The notes beneath the pieces were generated by a model. The model was not told the DNA's origin. It ran no database searches and saw only the letters and a list, made by a program, of their open reading frames with translations. From positions 6,864,597 to 6,928,596 of the forward strand of contig OX457040.1 in the NCBI GenBank assembly GCA_949752735.1: DNA of 64,000 bases, given 5' to 3'. Positions within the stretch are counted from its first letter, which is position 1; each line of letters starts with the position of its first letter. This DNA is from Lumbricus terrestris (lineage: Eukaryota; Annelida; Clitellata; Crassiclitellata; Lumbricidae). Shown in pieces: positions 46,093 through 58,416 of this stretch. Position numbers and translations under genes: made by a program.

Positions 46093-47511
46093 GACTAAAT
46101 ACAGTTATGATTGTATTGAAACGCTTCCGAGAAATTAATATGGCGCAAGTTGAAAGTTTTTTGATGGTGTCCAAAAATGCTCTCTTTTGCAATATTCAAT
46201 GGCATCATTGCCGCCATGGGCGTAAACGTTTGTCGCAACTTACTGACTCACCAGGTTTGGCAATTTATATTATGCAGGTTCAAAGTGACAAACATTTTCA
46301 GTCGCATGTAGTTCTCAACAATTAGCTGGTTTTATGTGTATATTTGTTACAAGACATGAATTTGAAATACGTTTTGCGAATTAATAGTGCCTTTTAAAAG
46401 AGTTCTGAAGGTGTAGAACGAAGCGAAAACTTGCACACTATTTACAACATCTCGTGACTGTAAGGGCTGCTAACCATAACTTCTCCTAAATCACTCACGG
46501 AGCAGGACGATTTGCAGGTTTACTATGACAGTTCTTACTGCAGATTTACTAATGAGTCCGAGAATTGGGTTCGAGAAGGTTAAGAATGGAAAACAAGTCC
46601 AGAGAAGGTTTAGGTCAAACACTGCCTGCCACAAAAAAATGATTTTAAAAATGATCGACGGTATTCGAATCAGACTACTTAACCAGGTCAAATTGCATTA
46701 ATCTTCCGAAAATCTTCGGCGTTTTTACTTTTTACTTGTAACCCCAAAATACTGAAAAATATCTGCTCGATCATCAATAATAAGGAGGAAAATGGGAATC
46801 AGTAATATTTTCACAGATAATGGAATAGCCGAGATAAACTATTATAAGATAACATAATATAACATAAGATAACACAATATAACACGCGATCATATTAAAT
46901 TATGTCTCCAGAAAGTGTAATGTCAGAAATTCCCTTAATCGCAATTGACTCCTTCGACGATGTGTGATCATCGTTCGATCAACTAAAACCCACGAGACTC
47001 CGTGCACCATTCTCTAAGGTGCCCCTTCGCCATCATTGAGTGTACTGCGTGACTTTCCGCGTGCAATTCTGTCCCCAACGTCCACCGAATAATAATTTTT
47101 ATAATTTTTTTATTCCAGTTCGACATGAACCATAGTCTGTAAAAGACGTTGGGATCACGATCTTAACGAATTGCAAAGTGAAAAGTCAGAGAATGCATTC
47201 GGTTTGTAGCAAGATAATATTATACTCTTCCCGACAATCATGTGCAGAATGCGCCATCTCAGCACTCATTCAAATCGCAATTCCCACATTATGTCACGAT
47301 ATCTTGCATCTGTGCGGGATGTTAAATCTAACATCACTCACTAGATGATGCTGATCACGAATCTCTGACTTTCGTGGATTTCCTTAACTACGAGAACTGG
47401 GGTTGAGGATGTCGAGAACGGAAAAAAGAGAGGAATTTCAGATCAAACTCCGTCTGATCTAGGTTTCAAAACAACTGAAGTAAAGGAGTATTATTCCAAT
47501 CAGACTTCAGT
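46093..47511. repeat. Host-module copies and segment paralogous to 35.8-37.1 kb
   Basis: TTTGATGGTGTCCAAAAATG (46160), TCTGAAGGTGTAGAACGAAG (46402), CATCTCGTGACTGTAAGGGC (46449), GAGAATTGGGTTCGAGAAGG and AGAATGGAAAACAAG (46558-46595) form one copy. 46930-47480 runs parallel to 36480-37100. No gene. Confidence 0.6.
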
Positions 47512-48346
47512 AACCAGCTAGATCTAGGTTTTCGGTCTTGGCTAGGTTTCTGTTTTTTTTATCGAGATCTATCTTTTTCACGTGAAAATAGTTTGTTTTA
47601 TGTGAAAATGAGCAAAAGACATGAAAAAAGTAGAAATGTTTTGTAATTTTGGACAAAAAATTGTAGATTTTGGAGCGAAAGACCAAAAAAGGTCATTAGA
47701 AATCTTAAAAGGGAATAAGGAGCAATTTTTTCGGATGACCAAAAGAGGTAAGAGATTTCAAGCTCGAAAAAGCCATGTATTTTTCAGAGAAATTCTCAAT
47801 TTTACCTTTTCTAGCCTTTTTCGGCCGGACCTGACCTTTTTCTGCCGGTGTCACAAAATAGAGTATACCCCGTATTAATTGTATCCCCAAATTAAAAAAA
47901 AGTCGAAAAAACCGCTTCCGCGTGTATTTCTTTGCAAATTAATTTTCATCTGCTTTGTTTTGAACAATGACACTAACAGGTATGTTTATTCCTACTAGAT
48001 ATTTTGTTTTGCCCTGTTTTTAGAGCACTTAAAACATTTAAAACACTTAAAAACACTTAAGAACACTCAGTGTCACTAAATAAATTCGAGTTGCGTTTAT
48101 CTGAGCATTGCTTAGGACACTTAAAACAATTAGAGTCACTTTAAATTTTTATTACAGCATAAAAATTTTTTATTATGCGCATTTTTCAAAAAGGCGATAG
48201 AATGGTTTATCCCCCGGATAGTATAGACCGGTTAATTCCATCCGGGGGGATAGATTAATTCATCCCCCGGATAGCTTTCAGGGGGGATACTCCGTTTCGT
48301 GTCACCGGATCTGACCTTTTTCAGAAATGAAGAGTGGCATCATTGA
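47512..48346. mobile_element. Inverted, 5'-eroded copy of the GATGCCACTC MITE, carrying MITE copy 2
   Basis: The right end CAGAAATGAAGAGTGGCATC and the preceding CCGGATCTGACCTTTTT match, inverted, the left end of the element at 45671. The rest (GGTTTTCGGTCTTGGCTAGG; CATGAAAAAAGTAG) follows the same order. The TGTCACGAAA MITE (47849-48305) sits inside it, between two copies of a CCGGAYCTGACCTTTTTC word. The terminal GATGCCACTC of the far end is lost. Confidence 0.6.
47849..48305. mobile_element. MITE copy 2, TGTCACGAAA family
   Basis: It is collinear with 6801-7246 over the whole length, in the same orientation, with scattered substitutions and small indels. CCGG precedes TGTCAC at the left and follows GTCA at the right. 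Confidence 0.8.
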
Positions 48347-48365
48347 CAGTAACAAATAGATATGC

Positions 48366-48600
48366 GTGGGTCGCGGTTGTGTAGTGGGTATGTTCATTGC
48401 CTTACAGTTACTGTAGGAGGGTGGCAGGTTCGAATCCACCTCATCGTAGGGACCCTGGGCAAGTCATTCACTCGCAATTGCTCATGCACTTCGACTTGAA
48501 ACTCCGGTTCAGTGTATGCGCTGTACAGTAGTCTGGAGCGCTTCTGATGTAGAAATCTTGAAATGGCGCTATAACAAGTGCAAATACTTACACAAAATGC
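48366..48600 (+). mobile_element. tRNA-derived SINE, copy 2
   Basis: Box A region GTGGGTCGCGGTTGTGTAGT, box B GGTTCGAATCC at 48427, core ACCCTGGGCAAGTCATTCAC, tail GGCGCTATAACAAGTGCA. It is more diverged than the copies at 20757 and 59837. Confidence 0.8.
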
Positions 48601-48729
48601 ATACGTAAATCTTCAGATGAGCTTTAGGTTGAACTCTGCCTAATCCAATCAATGAGAATTATAGAAGTAGTTGACTACAAGTTCAAAGGTTCAAGCTGCC
48701 ATATTATCTTTGGAAGGCAATAATTATTT

Positions 48730-48820
48730 ATGGATGGATCCGATTTGACCAGGGTCTATGACAACAGAGGCCGTTACCCTGGACAGAAATTTGCTCGGCG
48801 TATTACAACACTTATGAGCA
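48730..48820 (+). repeat. Dispersed hairpin repeat, copy 4
   Basis: Stem CCAGGGT (48749-48755) and ACCCTGG (48776-48782), 20-nt loop, followed by GAAATTTGCTCGGCGTATTA. That 3' extension is shared with the copy at 58777. Confidence 0.7.
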
Positions 48821-48899
48821 AGGTATTGAACCAGTTTTTTATTCATTACCAGTGGTCAACCTTAATTATTGAAATTTCGTATGAAGTTATCTAGATTTT

Positions 48900-49280
48900 G
48901 TGGACAGCGTTTTCATGGTGTTCAAGGAATCGCAGTCTTCATTATTTGCGACATCTCGTGACTGTGGATGTACCTTTTCATGTTCAACGTAGATGTGCAT
49001 TTACATTTTCAATGTAGACGTAAATTTTCAGGTTCAATGTGTCTGTGCATTTGCAGGTTCAATGTTGTAATACGCCGTTTATCTACAAGTTCAGTGTACA
49101 GTAGACGTGCAATCACAGGTTCAGTGTGCACAATGAGTGGTGAATGAGTCAAAGATACTATAAATAAAAATAATTGATTGACAATATAATATAGTATTAT
49201 TTCACAGCGTTTTGAAGGTGTCCAAAATGTGCTGTTTTCCTGATTATTTGGCATCTTCCTGCTGCCAGGGCTTGAGATAC
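48900..49280. repeat. Host module: 29-bp minisatellite and GGTGTCC blocks
   Basis: TTTCATGGTGTTCAAGGAATC with GACATCTCGTGACTGTGG (48909-48965), TTCAATGTAGACGTAAATTT-type units (48970-49135), and TTTTGAAGGTGTCCAAAATG (49209) with CATCTTCCTGCTGCCAGGGC. Confidence 0.75.
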
Positions 49281-52240
49281 TAACACCACCTTAATCTCTT
49301 TGGTGAGCAGCCTTCTGAAGTTGTTAAAACTGCTACTTCTACTACTATTGCCTAATATTAACTCCACCACTGGTTACACTTAACCACAATAACCAGTGCG
49401 AGTCCCAAGTTTGTATAAACGAGGAGGATTTAGCTAACGACCCTTGCTATCACACAGTAACGTTAACAAGCAACTACTACTACTACATAGCCAACTATGC
49501 TAAACAAATTTTGTCGGCGGTCACAGCGTTTGTTGTGGTAAGCCTGTTGTGATGAGTCTAGTTTAGGCTATATAGAGCGTCTTATTGATGACTGTAAGTG
49601 AGTCTACTCAGAGCCTTATGCAGAAAACATTCAACGACATATTATCTTTACATGTTTCGTTGGCGATGGCCATTATACATCAAGAGTTGTCCTATAAAAT
49701 ACTTGAGACGTCTGTGAAAGCTGAGATGGCAACATCACAAAGGTGACATTTCTGTCGTAACAGATTGTCTCTGTTTCGAGTCCTGTTTGTCATTTATTTC
49801 ACATAGAAGAAAGAAAATAAATCAATTTTGTCTTCCATAATTATGTGCTTACTAAGCAGTTAAAGTTAATTAAATCTGTATCGTCAATTCTTCAGTTATG
49901 CAGCCTGCGTAAAAGATCCTGCTCCCTACTCACGTGTAGATCGTAAAATTTCAAAAGACATCTTCACCTAATTCTACTCGCATGTCATATGAAATTTCAA
50001 ACGATGTTGATATTCTCAAATGCAAATAATTATTCAAAGCACGCTTCTCGTATTTACCAATTGCTTGCATTTTCAAATTGCTGCGTGAAAACAGCGAGTT
50101 GCCTAGAACTCAGTATGACGACCGAGAACAGTGTATTTTTTATAAAACAATGAAATAATGTATTCACGAAAACAGTTTCGTGAACGATATGTTTCATTTG
50201 GCTGGGATTCTCATCTAAAAGTATTCAACTCCATTTTTCATGTCAATTGTATGGCATAATATTCATCTATCATAGCCTAATATGTAGCACCGGCTCAACT
50301 TGTTTTAAGGTGTCTAATGAGGCGCATCGTTAAGTGACATCTCGTGGCTGCCAGAGTAACGCAACACAACTCATCTCTAACATTTAGATGTAGATATACA
50401 CGCAGATAAATATTACAGATTAATATGCGACATATTTTGAGTGGTGCACTTCCGGCACTCGGCAACATATCTTATAGCTAGTCACCCATTTCTAAGTATA
50501 ATATCGCGGACTGAACCTGTAGTAAAAATAATGTCATTGATTACTCGTGTGACAGTAGAGCGTACAGAGCGGAGCGATCATATTCAGATAAGTGTCTGCC
50601 CCGTTGTAACTCAGCAGTTCAGCTCTGGACTGCAGCCAGTGAAATGACATCACCACCAAACAGTTCTCCAATTTCAATTTAAAGTTAATGCGGTGTCTGT
50701 CATTTCACAAGAAATTAAAAGTTTAAAACACAACGGTTCGTCTCTCGTTCCTATCAATTGTTCTCATTTTTGTACTGTAGAATGCCTGCCAGAGTTGCCT
50801 AGCACCCAGTATTAGGCAAGGCATCCATGTTTTTTAAAAGTAGTTTCACTCTTGGAAGCGTTTTAAGGAGTCTTTATAATGCCTTGTGTTTAATTGTCCA
50901 GCGACCTCTTGTAGGCTACCAACCATCGAAGTTAACGTCGATCAATGCCAAAACGTCGATCAATACCAGAAGACAATCTAAAAAAAAATGCGACCGACGT
51001 GAATATATAGCACCGTTGTCAAACGCTTTCTAGGTGTCTAAATAAGCAGCGGGCTTTCAATTGTTTTAGTGACCGACGCTTACATATAGCACCGTTGGCA
51101 AACGTTTTTTAGGTGTCCAAAGAAGCAGTGTGCTTTCCAATTCTTTTATCGATCTTGCATCATCTTGCATCACAAGATACCGTTTAGTTCAACACAGGAA
51201 TGTTTGCTGATCGGTTTCTACATCATGACCGTCATTAAATTCGGTTAACACAACTTTCGTTTTTGTTTTCACATCAGTAGAAAAAATCTTTCATATGAAT
51301 TTCATCGACTCAACTGAACTAATCGAATTAGCCATGATGTGCTCTAAAGATTTTCATCCGTCGTCCCACTTCGTGGTTTGTTGTCAATATTTTGATCTGA
51401 TGGAAAGCTGAATTATAGCCAAGTAGGCATTTGATACATACTTACCGACTGGCAAAAGAATGAGAAATGCTTTCGAAGTAACATGACACGTGTTGAGCGT
51501 TGGAAAGAGCAGATCAATTGCCAAAAGATGGCGCTATACAGTAAATAATGCGTACCCTGATTAAACACCTTTGGCAAAACTTAAATCGAATCTATATATT
51601 CTGTCGCAATCAAAACAAACCTAATAATTTCAGTGTTACGTGAAAGACTACCATGTGACAGGCACGTTGTAAGGGTTTCAAATTACCCCTGCACATTAGA
51701 TTTGCATCATTCATCGAATTTATTGCGCTAAAAATTCAGAAAAAAATGATCCCGCTTCTTGTTTTGCTTTGAAGATTTTCATTCGTCTTCCCACTTCGTG
51801 GTTTGCTATCAATATTTTCTTCTGTAACTAAAATTCTAATCGCCGTTAGTCACATGAAGAAACGGCTTCGAGGGTATTTTTTCAGATCACCGGGCATTGT
51901 CTACATGTTGAAATAATCGAAGATCCGCAATTCCCGTATGCCACTTGGAATTTCATAAGGTGTCGAATGATTAAACTATGCACATACGATTGAAGAATTC
52001 GTTACCTGTATTGCTGTATTTCTTTTGACTTTCTGCCAACGCAAAAAGGTTGTGATGAGCATGATTATCCAAATTAACCCAAAATATGACCGATAGATTA
52101 TTATACTGCTCAGTTGAAAATGCTTCGAAGGTATCAAAAAGTGTGTTGTTTAATGTTTATTAAATTATCTTTGTTCTGCGACATTTCAGTCTGCAAGTCC
52201 TGTAAGTTGACCTATCGATCCTTATTCGATGGCGTCGAAG
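49281..52240. repeat. Long interval with weak module remnants, no gene
   Basis: Marks: TTTTAAGGTGTCTAATGAGGC with GACATCTCGTGGCTGCCAGA (50301-50356), GTTTTAAGGAGTC (50860), TTTCTAGGTGTCTAAATAAGC and TTTTTAGGTGTCCAAAGAAGC (51028, 51104), ATAAGGTGTCGAATG (51956), TTCGAAGGTATCAAAAAG (52122). A 45-bp direct repeat (TTTTCATCCGTCGTCCCACT...) lies at 51349 and 51774. Nothing resembles a gene. Confidence 0.45.
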
Positions 52241-52439
52241 TTAGCCCTCGGCTACAAAGGAAGGGGTGGGGGTGGATGCCCCCTAGGTTTTTTCCAAAAT
52301 CAAACGTGTTCCGTTTGGATTAAAATTCTGACGTTTTAGGTAGCTGTAGAGGGTTCATTGGCACACATTTTGAGTTAAAAATTTTGATGATGCCCCATTA
52401 TGATAAGTACTGTTCAAAAGTTGGTAGCCTGAGGGTTAA
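52241..52439. mobile_element. TTAA-type MITE, short copy
   Basis: The left TTAG-CCCTCGGCTACAAAGG and the inverted right TTAA-CCCTCAGGCTACCAA match. The body (GTAGCTGTAGAGGGTTCATT; TTTTGATGATGCCCC) is shared with the 0.99-kb relative at 57430-58416. Confidence 0.75.
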
Positions 52440-53228
52440 ATAGAAAGACGTATTATTGAATCATGCTACCGGTGATTATATATAATATCAATGAAAGCGC
52501 CTAGAAGGGTGTCCAAATATGCGCCGTTTTATCTAAGATCAACGACATAATTATGTTGTTTACATAAACTTTACACTGCGCTTCCTTGGAAACTTTACAT
52601 GTATACGCTATATGTGACCCATCTGACCAAAACCAGGCGTAAGTCGGTTTTTTACAAAATGAGTGTCATATATCTTCTAAAAGAATAAAGTCTCTTCTTT
52701 AAAATGACACAAATCTTATTGCTTTGCCATGTTTCTGTCCAAAGTTATGAGTAAAAATATGGTTCGACCATTGAAATTACAATTCTGAGAAAAATGCGTT
52801 TAAAGTTTTCTATAACTTAGCAATGCAAGATTCTTTAGAACCATGTTTATAATTAAATAAAATTTGCAACAAATAAACAGATTGCATAGTAGGCTAGAGG
52901 GAAGTCTGGGCTTTTCACTGATACCTAATTTATTTTGTTAGCCACATACCGAATGTGGCTACCAATGGCGGGAAAGTGGAAAATGGCGGGGAAAAGTCAT
53001 CGAATTATTTGAACAATAAAAATCACAAAATTATTAAAAATATCATTAAAAATAATATTTTTGCAAAATTTTTGGTTTTAATGTGTACAAAACATATTTA
53101 TTTACCATTTTCTGTCAAAAACTAAAAATTGCAAAAATTCGTCTTTTTCACATTTTGGTCATTATCTCAGAAGCGTGTGTTGCGACTTACGCCTGGTTTT
53201 GGTCAGATGGGACACATATTGTGTACTG

Positions 53229-53265
<37 letters not shown>

Positions 53266-53599
53266 TTAATAATCAGCCGCGTTTTCGATTATTATTGCAA
53301 TGTCGTTCTCATGTTATACACTTGATCACGGTGAAGGTTGTAGTACAGAAAGAAAACGACCGCACAATAAACCTATTATATTAAAATAATTTTTCATATC
53401 GCATAATTACTACACAGAGAATATTGGACAATGGGACAGGTGACACATAGAGATATTCGTTTAATTCGTGAAAAACGTCCAGGTTGACACACCGCAGCCT
53501 GGTTACATGGTGACATTAAGAGAGACAAACATCATAGGGGCCTAAAATGAAATTAAAACGTCTTTCTAAATAGATCATTGTTATTGAGATTGAATGATT
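52440..53599. other. Module remnant, TA microsatellite, no gene
   Basis: AGAAGGGTGTCCAAATATGC at 52503 is a module trace. From 52610 to 53215, CATCTGACCAAAACCAGGCG reappears inverted (CGCCTGGTTTTGGTCAGATG), which could bound a further inverted-repeat element of about 0.6 kb. (TA)n lies at 53228-53266. Confidence 0.4.
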
Positions 53600-53830
53600 T
53601 AATTAATGGTTGTAAGCGTTCTTGTAGAGGACTCTGGAAATAAAGTTTATGTTGTCCTTGTGCGGGAGCCGGAAATTATGACGTCGGGGTCGAAGGTTGT
53701 AAATCGTACTGGTCATTTTGGGAAATTGGTCGCGAAGGACATGGCAACTGCTCCATATGACGGCGCGGAGCAAGCGCTCGTCAGATTCCTCAACCATATC
53801 AGCAGCAGAGGGCGAGGCATCAGGTAGAAA
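53600..53830 (-). pseudogene. Possible LINE ORF C-terminal fragment
   Basis: On the - strand the frame ends STIYNLRPRRHNFRLPHKDN followed by FISRVLYKNAY and a stop. A Tyr-x-Leu-Arg-x-Arg-x-His...NF...R.l(Y/F) arrangement is common at the C-terminus of ORF2 or polyproteins of invertebrate LINEs. Upstream, the frame runs into a CAA repeat. Weak but worth recording. Confidence 0.35.
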
Positions 53831-53900
53831 TCCCATCCGCTGGATTCGGCGCAAGAAACGACATAAACTTAGAGAGCGGGTACGAGCGCAGCAAAGTCGG

Positions 53901-53903
<3 letters not shown>

Positions 53904-53948
<45 letters not shown>

Positions 53949-53949
53949 A
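53904..53949. repeat. (CAA)n, left part
   Basis: A pure CAA trimer run, separated from the longer right part (54172-54318) by a SINE. Confidence 0.95.
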
Positions 53950-54171
53950 TGTAAAATGTAAATGTAAATGTAATCGCAAATTTATGTAGCGGCTGTGTTA
54001 TGGCTTCGACCCTGAGGGTGAGATCCTTCACCACCGCTACTCCACGTTTATATTGCGACCAAGCCACCCGCAGTAAAGATCCGAGAAATTAATCTCTGAC
54101 CGACCGGGAATCGAACCCGGGCCGCCGGCGCGGCGAGCGGGCTACCAACCCACTCGACCACCGAGGATCTC
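53950..54171 (-). mobile_element. tRNA-derived SINE of a second family
   Basis: On the - strand: GATCCTCGGTGGTCGAGTGG (box A), GGTTCGATTCC (box B, inverted at 54107-54117), then a unique body (GGGTGGCTTGGTCGC; GGTGAAGGATCTCACCC) and a CCGCTACATAAATTTGCG tail ending in (TTTACA)n. Unlike the other SINE family it keeps a well-paired T-arm (CCCGGGTTCGATTCCCGG). It lies within a CAA microsatellite. Confidence 0.8.
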
Positions 54172-54318
<147 letters not shown>

Positions 54319-54416
54319 CCTCAACTGCTTTTCATTAGTATACAACAACTCCTATAGTTTTACCAATAGGGATTTTAAAACAATTCCTATTGCTCCAAAC
54401 ATTAATTGCATATAAT

Positions 54417-54787
54417 CAGCGTTGCCACTCCTTGGGTTATTTCACAAGATCTTGGGTTTTTTGATCAGAACTTTGGGGATGGGGTTTTTTGTGACGAGCT
54501 TGGGTTTTTCCTTGGGTTTTTTTTTCGACGAAAAAAAGAGATTCTTTTTACATTTTCAGGCGGTTCGTGACATTTTTCGTGAAACTGTGAACTTTTTCCC
54601 GAAGAGTTGTGCCAGATGACTAAAAAAACAGATTTTTTCAGGCGAGAAATTTTCGGAAGATTTGTGGAAAATTCGGGAATTTTTCGGGAAATTCTCGACA
54701 TTTCCTGAAGATTTGCTCAACTTGGATTTTCTTGTTTTTTTTACCCTCCAACTTGATTTTTTTTTAAATTTTAGAGTGGCAACGCTG
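54417..54787. mobile_element. hAT-type MITE, CAGCGTTGCCACTC ends, 371 bp
   Basis: Perfect 14-bp TIRs. Flanks CATATAAT (54409-54416) and CATCTAAT (54788-54795) form an 8-bp duplication with one mismatch. The interior is made of CTTGGGTTTTT-type repeats. GTTGCCACTC links it to the GATGCCACTC MITEs at 45.7 and 47.5 kb. Confidence 0.88.
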
Positions 54788-54795
54788 CATCTAAT

Positions 54796-55582
54796 GACAT
54801 CTGAATTTTCTGCTGTGATTTACTGCGATTGCGATGGCTAGCATAAATGAAGTTGCCATCAGCAAATGAAGTCATTTTATATAATTATAACAACTGTTGC
54901 AACTGATCATTCTATTTAAAATTATGTTGTAAAAGAGAGTTAAAGGTGTCTAATGAGAGCATAATTATAACATAGACGGTTCATAGCCATCTTTTGCTGA
55001 CCGGATCCGATGACGCTGACCTCATGTAACCCCATTTTATACTTACTAGACTGCGTTAGACTTCTGTGAAGCACAGAGCTCTAAGCCAACAGATTAGTTT
55101 ATATTTAAGCGGTAATAGGCTGATTTGAGTTTCGATTCCAGGGAGGTTATTGCTCTCGCATTGATGACACAAAACTAATTGATGCATACTTTACGTTCAT
55201 CGTGCTATTAGTATCCTTAAATGTGCATTGCCACCCATTCAAACTCTGTGCAACAAGTGAGCAATAAGTGAGCATACTGTATGTCGGCAATATTGAGCCA
55301 TGCACGTTGTGATGAAGCTAATCAAAATGACGTTACTCGATGCTAGATATAAATATAAGGTCGGTTGAGAATGCTCTAATGGCTTCCAATGAGCTTATTG
55401 ATTTACGAGTAGACTACTATATTTCCTGCATCCTGCGCTATGATTATGTCATTGACAGACGAAGGCTATTTAGCGTTTACAGCTTTGCATGCATGCATAC
55501 ATTGCATACATTGCATAGCTTAGCGACGTGTAATAATAAAACGTTGACCGCCGACGCTTACCGAAATTATGTTTGAGAGTTT
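54796..55582. other. Module remnant, no gene
   Basis: TTAAAGGTGTCTAATGAGAGC at 54941 with CATAGCCATCTTTTGCTGACC recalls the module. The rest is unassigned. Confidence 0.4.
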
Positions 55583-56149
55583 GCTCCGTTCAGGGGCGGA
55601 TCCAGGGGGGGCCAATCCGGCCATGCCCCCCCATTTCAAATCACCATGGGACGTGGCCCCCCCATTCACGGTGGCGAGAAAAAAAATCAGGGTGTCAGTC
55701 ATGCACAGGAGAATTAATGTATAAATGTAATTAAAATCTAATCTAAGTCTCTCACGCAATTGCATTGTCTTAATATAAAGCATCGAAATGAAATAATCTT
55801 TCAACAGTATCCAACTATGATTTATGGCATGCAATGTATTTTATTCGTGTATATATTCGTAGTAAATTGAAAAAACATTAACACCAATAAACGCAATAAT
55901 AACTAAGTACAACTAACTATTAAATACAAATCAAGTTAACACTAACAACAGTGTTTGGGATGTAATTTATTTTTGCAGATGCCAAAAAATTTCAGGGCGA
56001 AACATGTTAAGTTTTGAGTTTAGTCTATATGTGCAAGAAAATGCGGTGAATGATAACACATGTTTACTCCTTGTTTTTATTTATATCTTACTATATATCA
56101 TTCAGTAGTGGGAAGTATTTTATTTATTCTAGTCTTAAAAAGTCATCAC

Positions 56150-57360
56150 TCTTGTAAGACGAAAATTAAACACCTTTTTTTAAGATTTCTCACGGATGAC
56201 TACAAAAGTCATCAGTTTTTTGGGATGCGAAATTGAACACCTTTTTTGAACATTTCGCACGGAAGACTAAAAAGTCATCACTCTTTTTAGACGAAAAATT
56301 AAACACCTTTTTTAAGATTTCGCACGGTTGACTACAAAAGTCATCAGTTTTATGGGATGCTAAATTGAACACTTTTTTGGAAAATTTCGCGACTTAAAAG
56401 TCATCACTCTTTTTAGACGAAAAATTAAACACCTTTTTTAAGATTTCGCACGGATGACAACAAAAAGTCATCAGTTTTCTGGGATGCTAAATTGAACACC
56501 TTTTTTTGAAAATTTCGCACGGAAGACTAAAAAGTCAACACTCTTTTTAGACGAAAAATTAAACACCTTTTTTAATAATTTGCAGGGATGACTACAAAAA
56601 GTCATCAGTTTTTTGGGATGCGAAATTAAACACTTTTTTTGAAAACTTCGCACGGAAGAATAAAAAGTCATCACTCTTTTTAGACGAAAAATTAAACACC
56701 TTTTTAATATTTCGCAGGGATGACTACAAAATGTCATCAGTTTTTGGATTCTAAATTGAACACCTTTTTTGGAAAATTTCGCACGGAAGACTAAAAAGTC
56801 ATCACTCTTTTTAGACGAAAAATTAAACACCTTTTTTAAGATTTCGCACGGTTGACTACAAAAGTCATCAGTTTTTTGGGATGCTAAATTGAACACCTTT
56901 TTTTGAAAATTTCGCACGGAAGACTAAAAAGTCATCACTCTTTTTAGACGAAAAATTAAACACCTTTTTTAAGATTTCGCACGGATGACAACAAAAAGTC
57001 ATCAGTTTTTTGGGATGCTAAATTGAACACCTTTTTTGAAAATTTCGCACGGAGGACTAAAAAGTCATCACTCTTTTTAGACGAAAAATTAAACACCTTT
57101 TTTAATATTTTGCAGGGATGACTACAAAAAGTCATCAGTTTTTTGGGATGCGAAATTAAACACCTTTTTTGAAAATTTCGCATGGAAGACTAAAAAGTCA
57201 TCACTCTTTTTAGACGAAAAATTAAACACCTTTTTTTAAGATTTCATACGGATGACCAAAAAATGTCATCAGTTTTTTGGGAAGGAAAATTGAACACCCT
57301 TTTTGAAGATTTTCGATGGATTACTTAAAAAAGAACATCTATTTTTTGGGAAAGAAGTTT
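56150..57360. repeat. AT-rich satellite, about 131-bp dimeric unit, nine copies
   Basis: TTTTTAGACGAAAAATTAAACACC recurs (given here as TTTTTAGACGAAAAAT plus TAAACACC) near 56283, 56410, 56545, 56678, 56812, 56944, 57076 and 57206. Each unit has two half-units, one with GATGACTACAAAAAGTCATC and one with GAAGACTAAAAAGTCATC, so a short dyad occurs every 60-70 bp. Where the period is 132 bp, - strand frames stay open and encode a 44-residue Lys/Phe-rich repeat. Indels break it elsewhere. Confidence 0.92.
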
Positions 57361-57429
57361 TTAAGTAAAGTCTATATTTATTGAGACCTTATGGCACTCC
57401 TATAAGCACTGAAAAGTACTGCTATTTTG

Positions 57430-58416
57430 TTAACCCTGGGGCTACCAAGGGGGGGTGGTTGCCACCCCCCCCCCTAGGTTTTTCGCAAATCAAACGCGTT
57501 CCGTCTGGAATAAAATTTTGAAAAAATTGGTAGCTGTAGAGGGTTCATTGGGACACATTTTGAGCTAAAAGTTTTGATGATGCCCCCTACCGTTCAAAAG
57601 TTACACCCGTTATACCCAAGGTACCAGAGGGGGTGGATACCACCCCCCCCTAGAATATCGTCTGTAACTTTTCCGCCCCTTAATATTAAGAGACACAAAT
57701 TATACCATTCTATAGAGGGAATGTGGGGCTACATTTCCATGCTCATTGAGTTGTCTTTTGACAACCGGAAGTGCTCAAAATAAATTAAAATATATATAAA
57801 GGTGTTTTATTTTCATAAAATTGTCATGTTTTTTCTATTATATCTTATCCATAATTTATTTTTTAATATAAATAAACTATGCCATTCTGTAGAGGGCATT
57901 TAGGGTTATTTTTTAATACTTAATAATTTAAAATGTGATGACCGGAAGTGCTAAAACTAAATTAAAATGTATAAAAATGTTGGGTTTTTTTGCAACACGA
58001 ACCGATATGTGTGCGTAAACGTTTTTCAGCGGCTAAAACATGTTTTTTTGTTTTGATTTAACATAAAACAGACTTATTACTAGTTTTTATAGTTGAATAT
58101 TGGACTTTATTATATGTAAACTACTTTTTATAATTATATAAATCATGTATAAAACACACAGAATCTAATATATTCCCTATGCGTAAGCATACATTTTGTG
58201 GAATCGACGGGTACCCATGGTAAAAAATTCATAATTTCGAGGTGCCTTCATATTTTCTAAACCTAAATATACCATTTTGTGCAGAAATGAATGCTGAATC
58301 CAATGGTGTATTACAATTTATGATATCTCAAACCAAACCCAAAATCCAGGGGGGTGGTAACCACCCCCCCCTTGGTAGTCAGTGTTACAAAAAAAGCTTG
58401 GTAGCCTGAGGGTTAA
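57430..58416. mobile_element. TTAA-flanked (piggyBac-like) element nested in hAT-like element 4
   Basis: TTAACCCTGGGGCTACCAAGG at the left (written here as TTAA plus CCCTGGGGCTACCAAGG) and inverted TTAA plus CCCTCAGGCTACCAAGC at the right. Inside are repeats of GGGGGTGG...CCACCCCCCC hairpins and CCGGAAGTGCT words. No frame survives. The short relative at 52241 shares both ends. Confidence 0.8.

Noticed and set aside
53950..54171. Functional tRNA gene on the - strand
   Set aside because: The T-arm pairs well, but the sequence continues into a SINE body and an A/T-rich tail within a microsatellite.
56471..57183. Lys/Phe-rich repeat protein on the - strand
   Set aside because: It stays open only where the satellite period is a multiple of three. 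Indels break it and no start or domain is visible.
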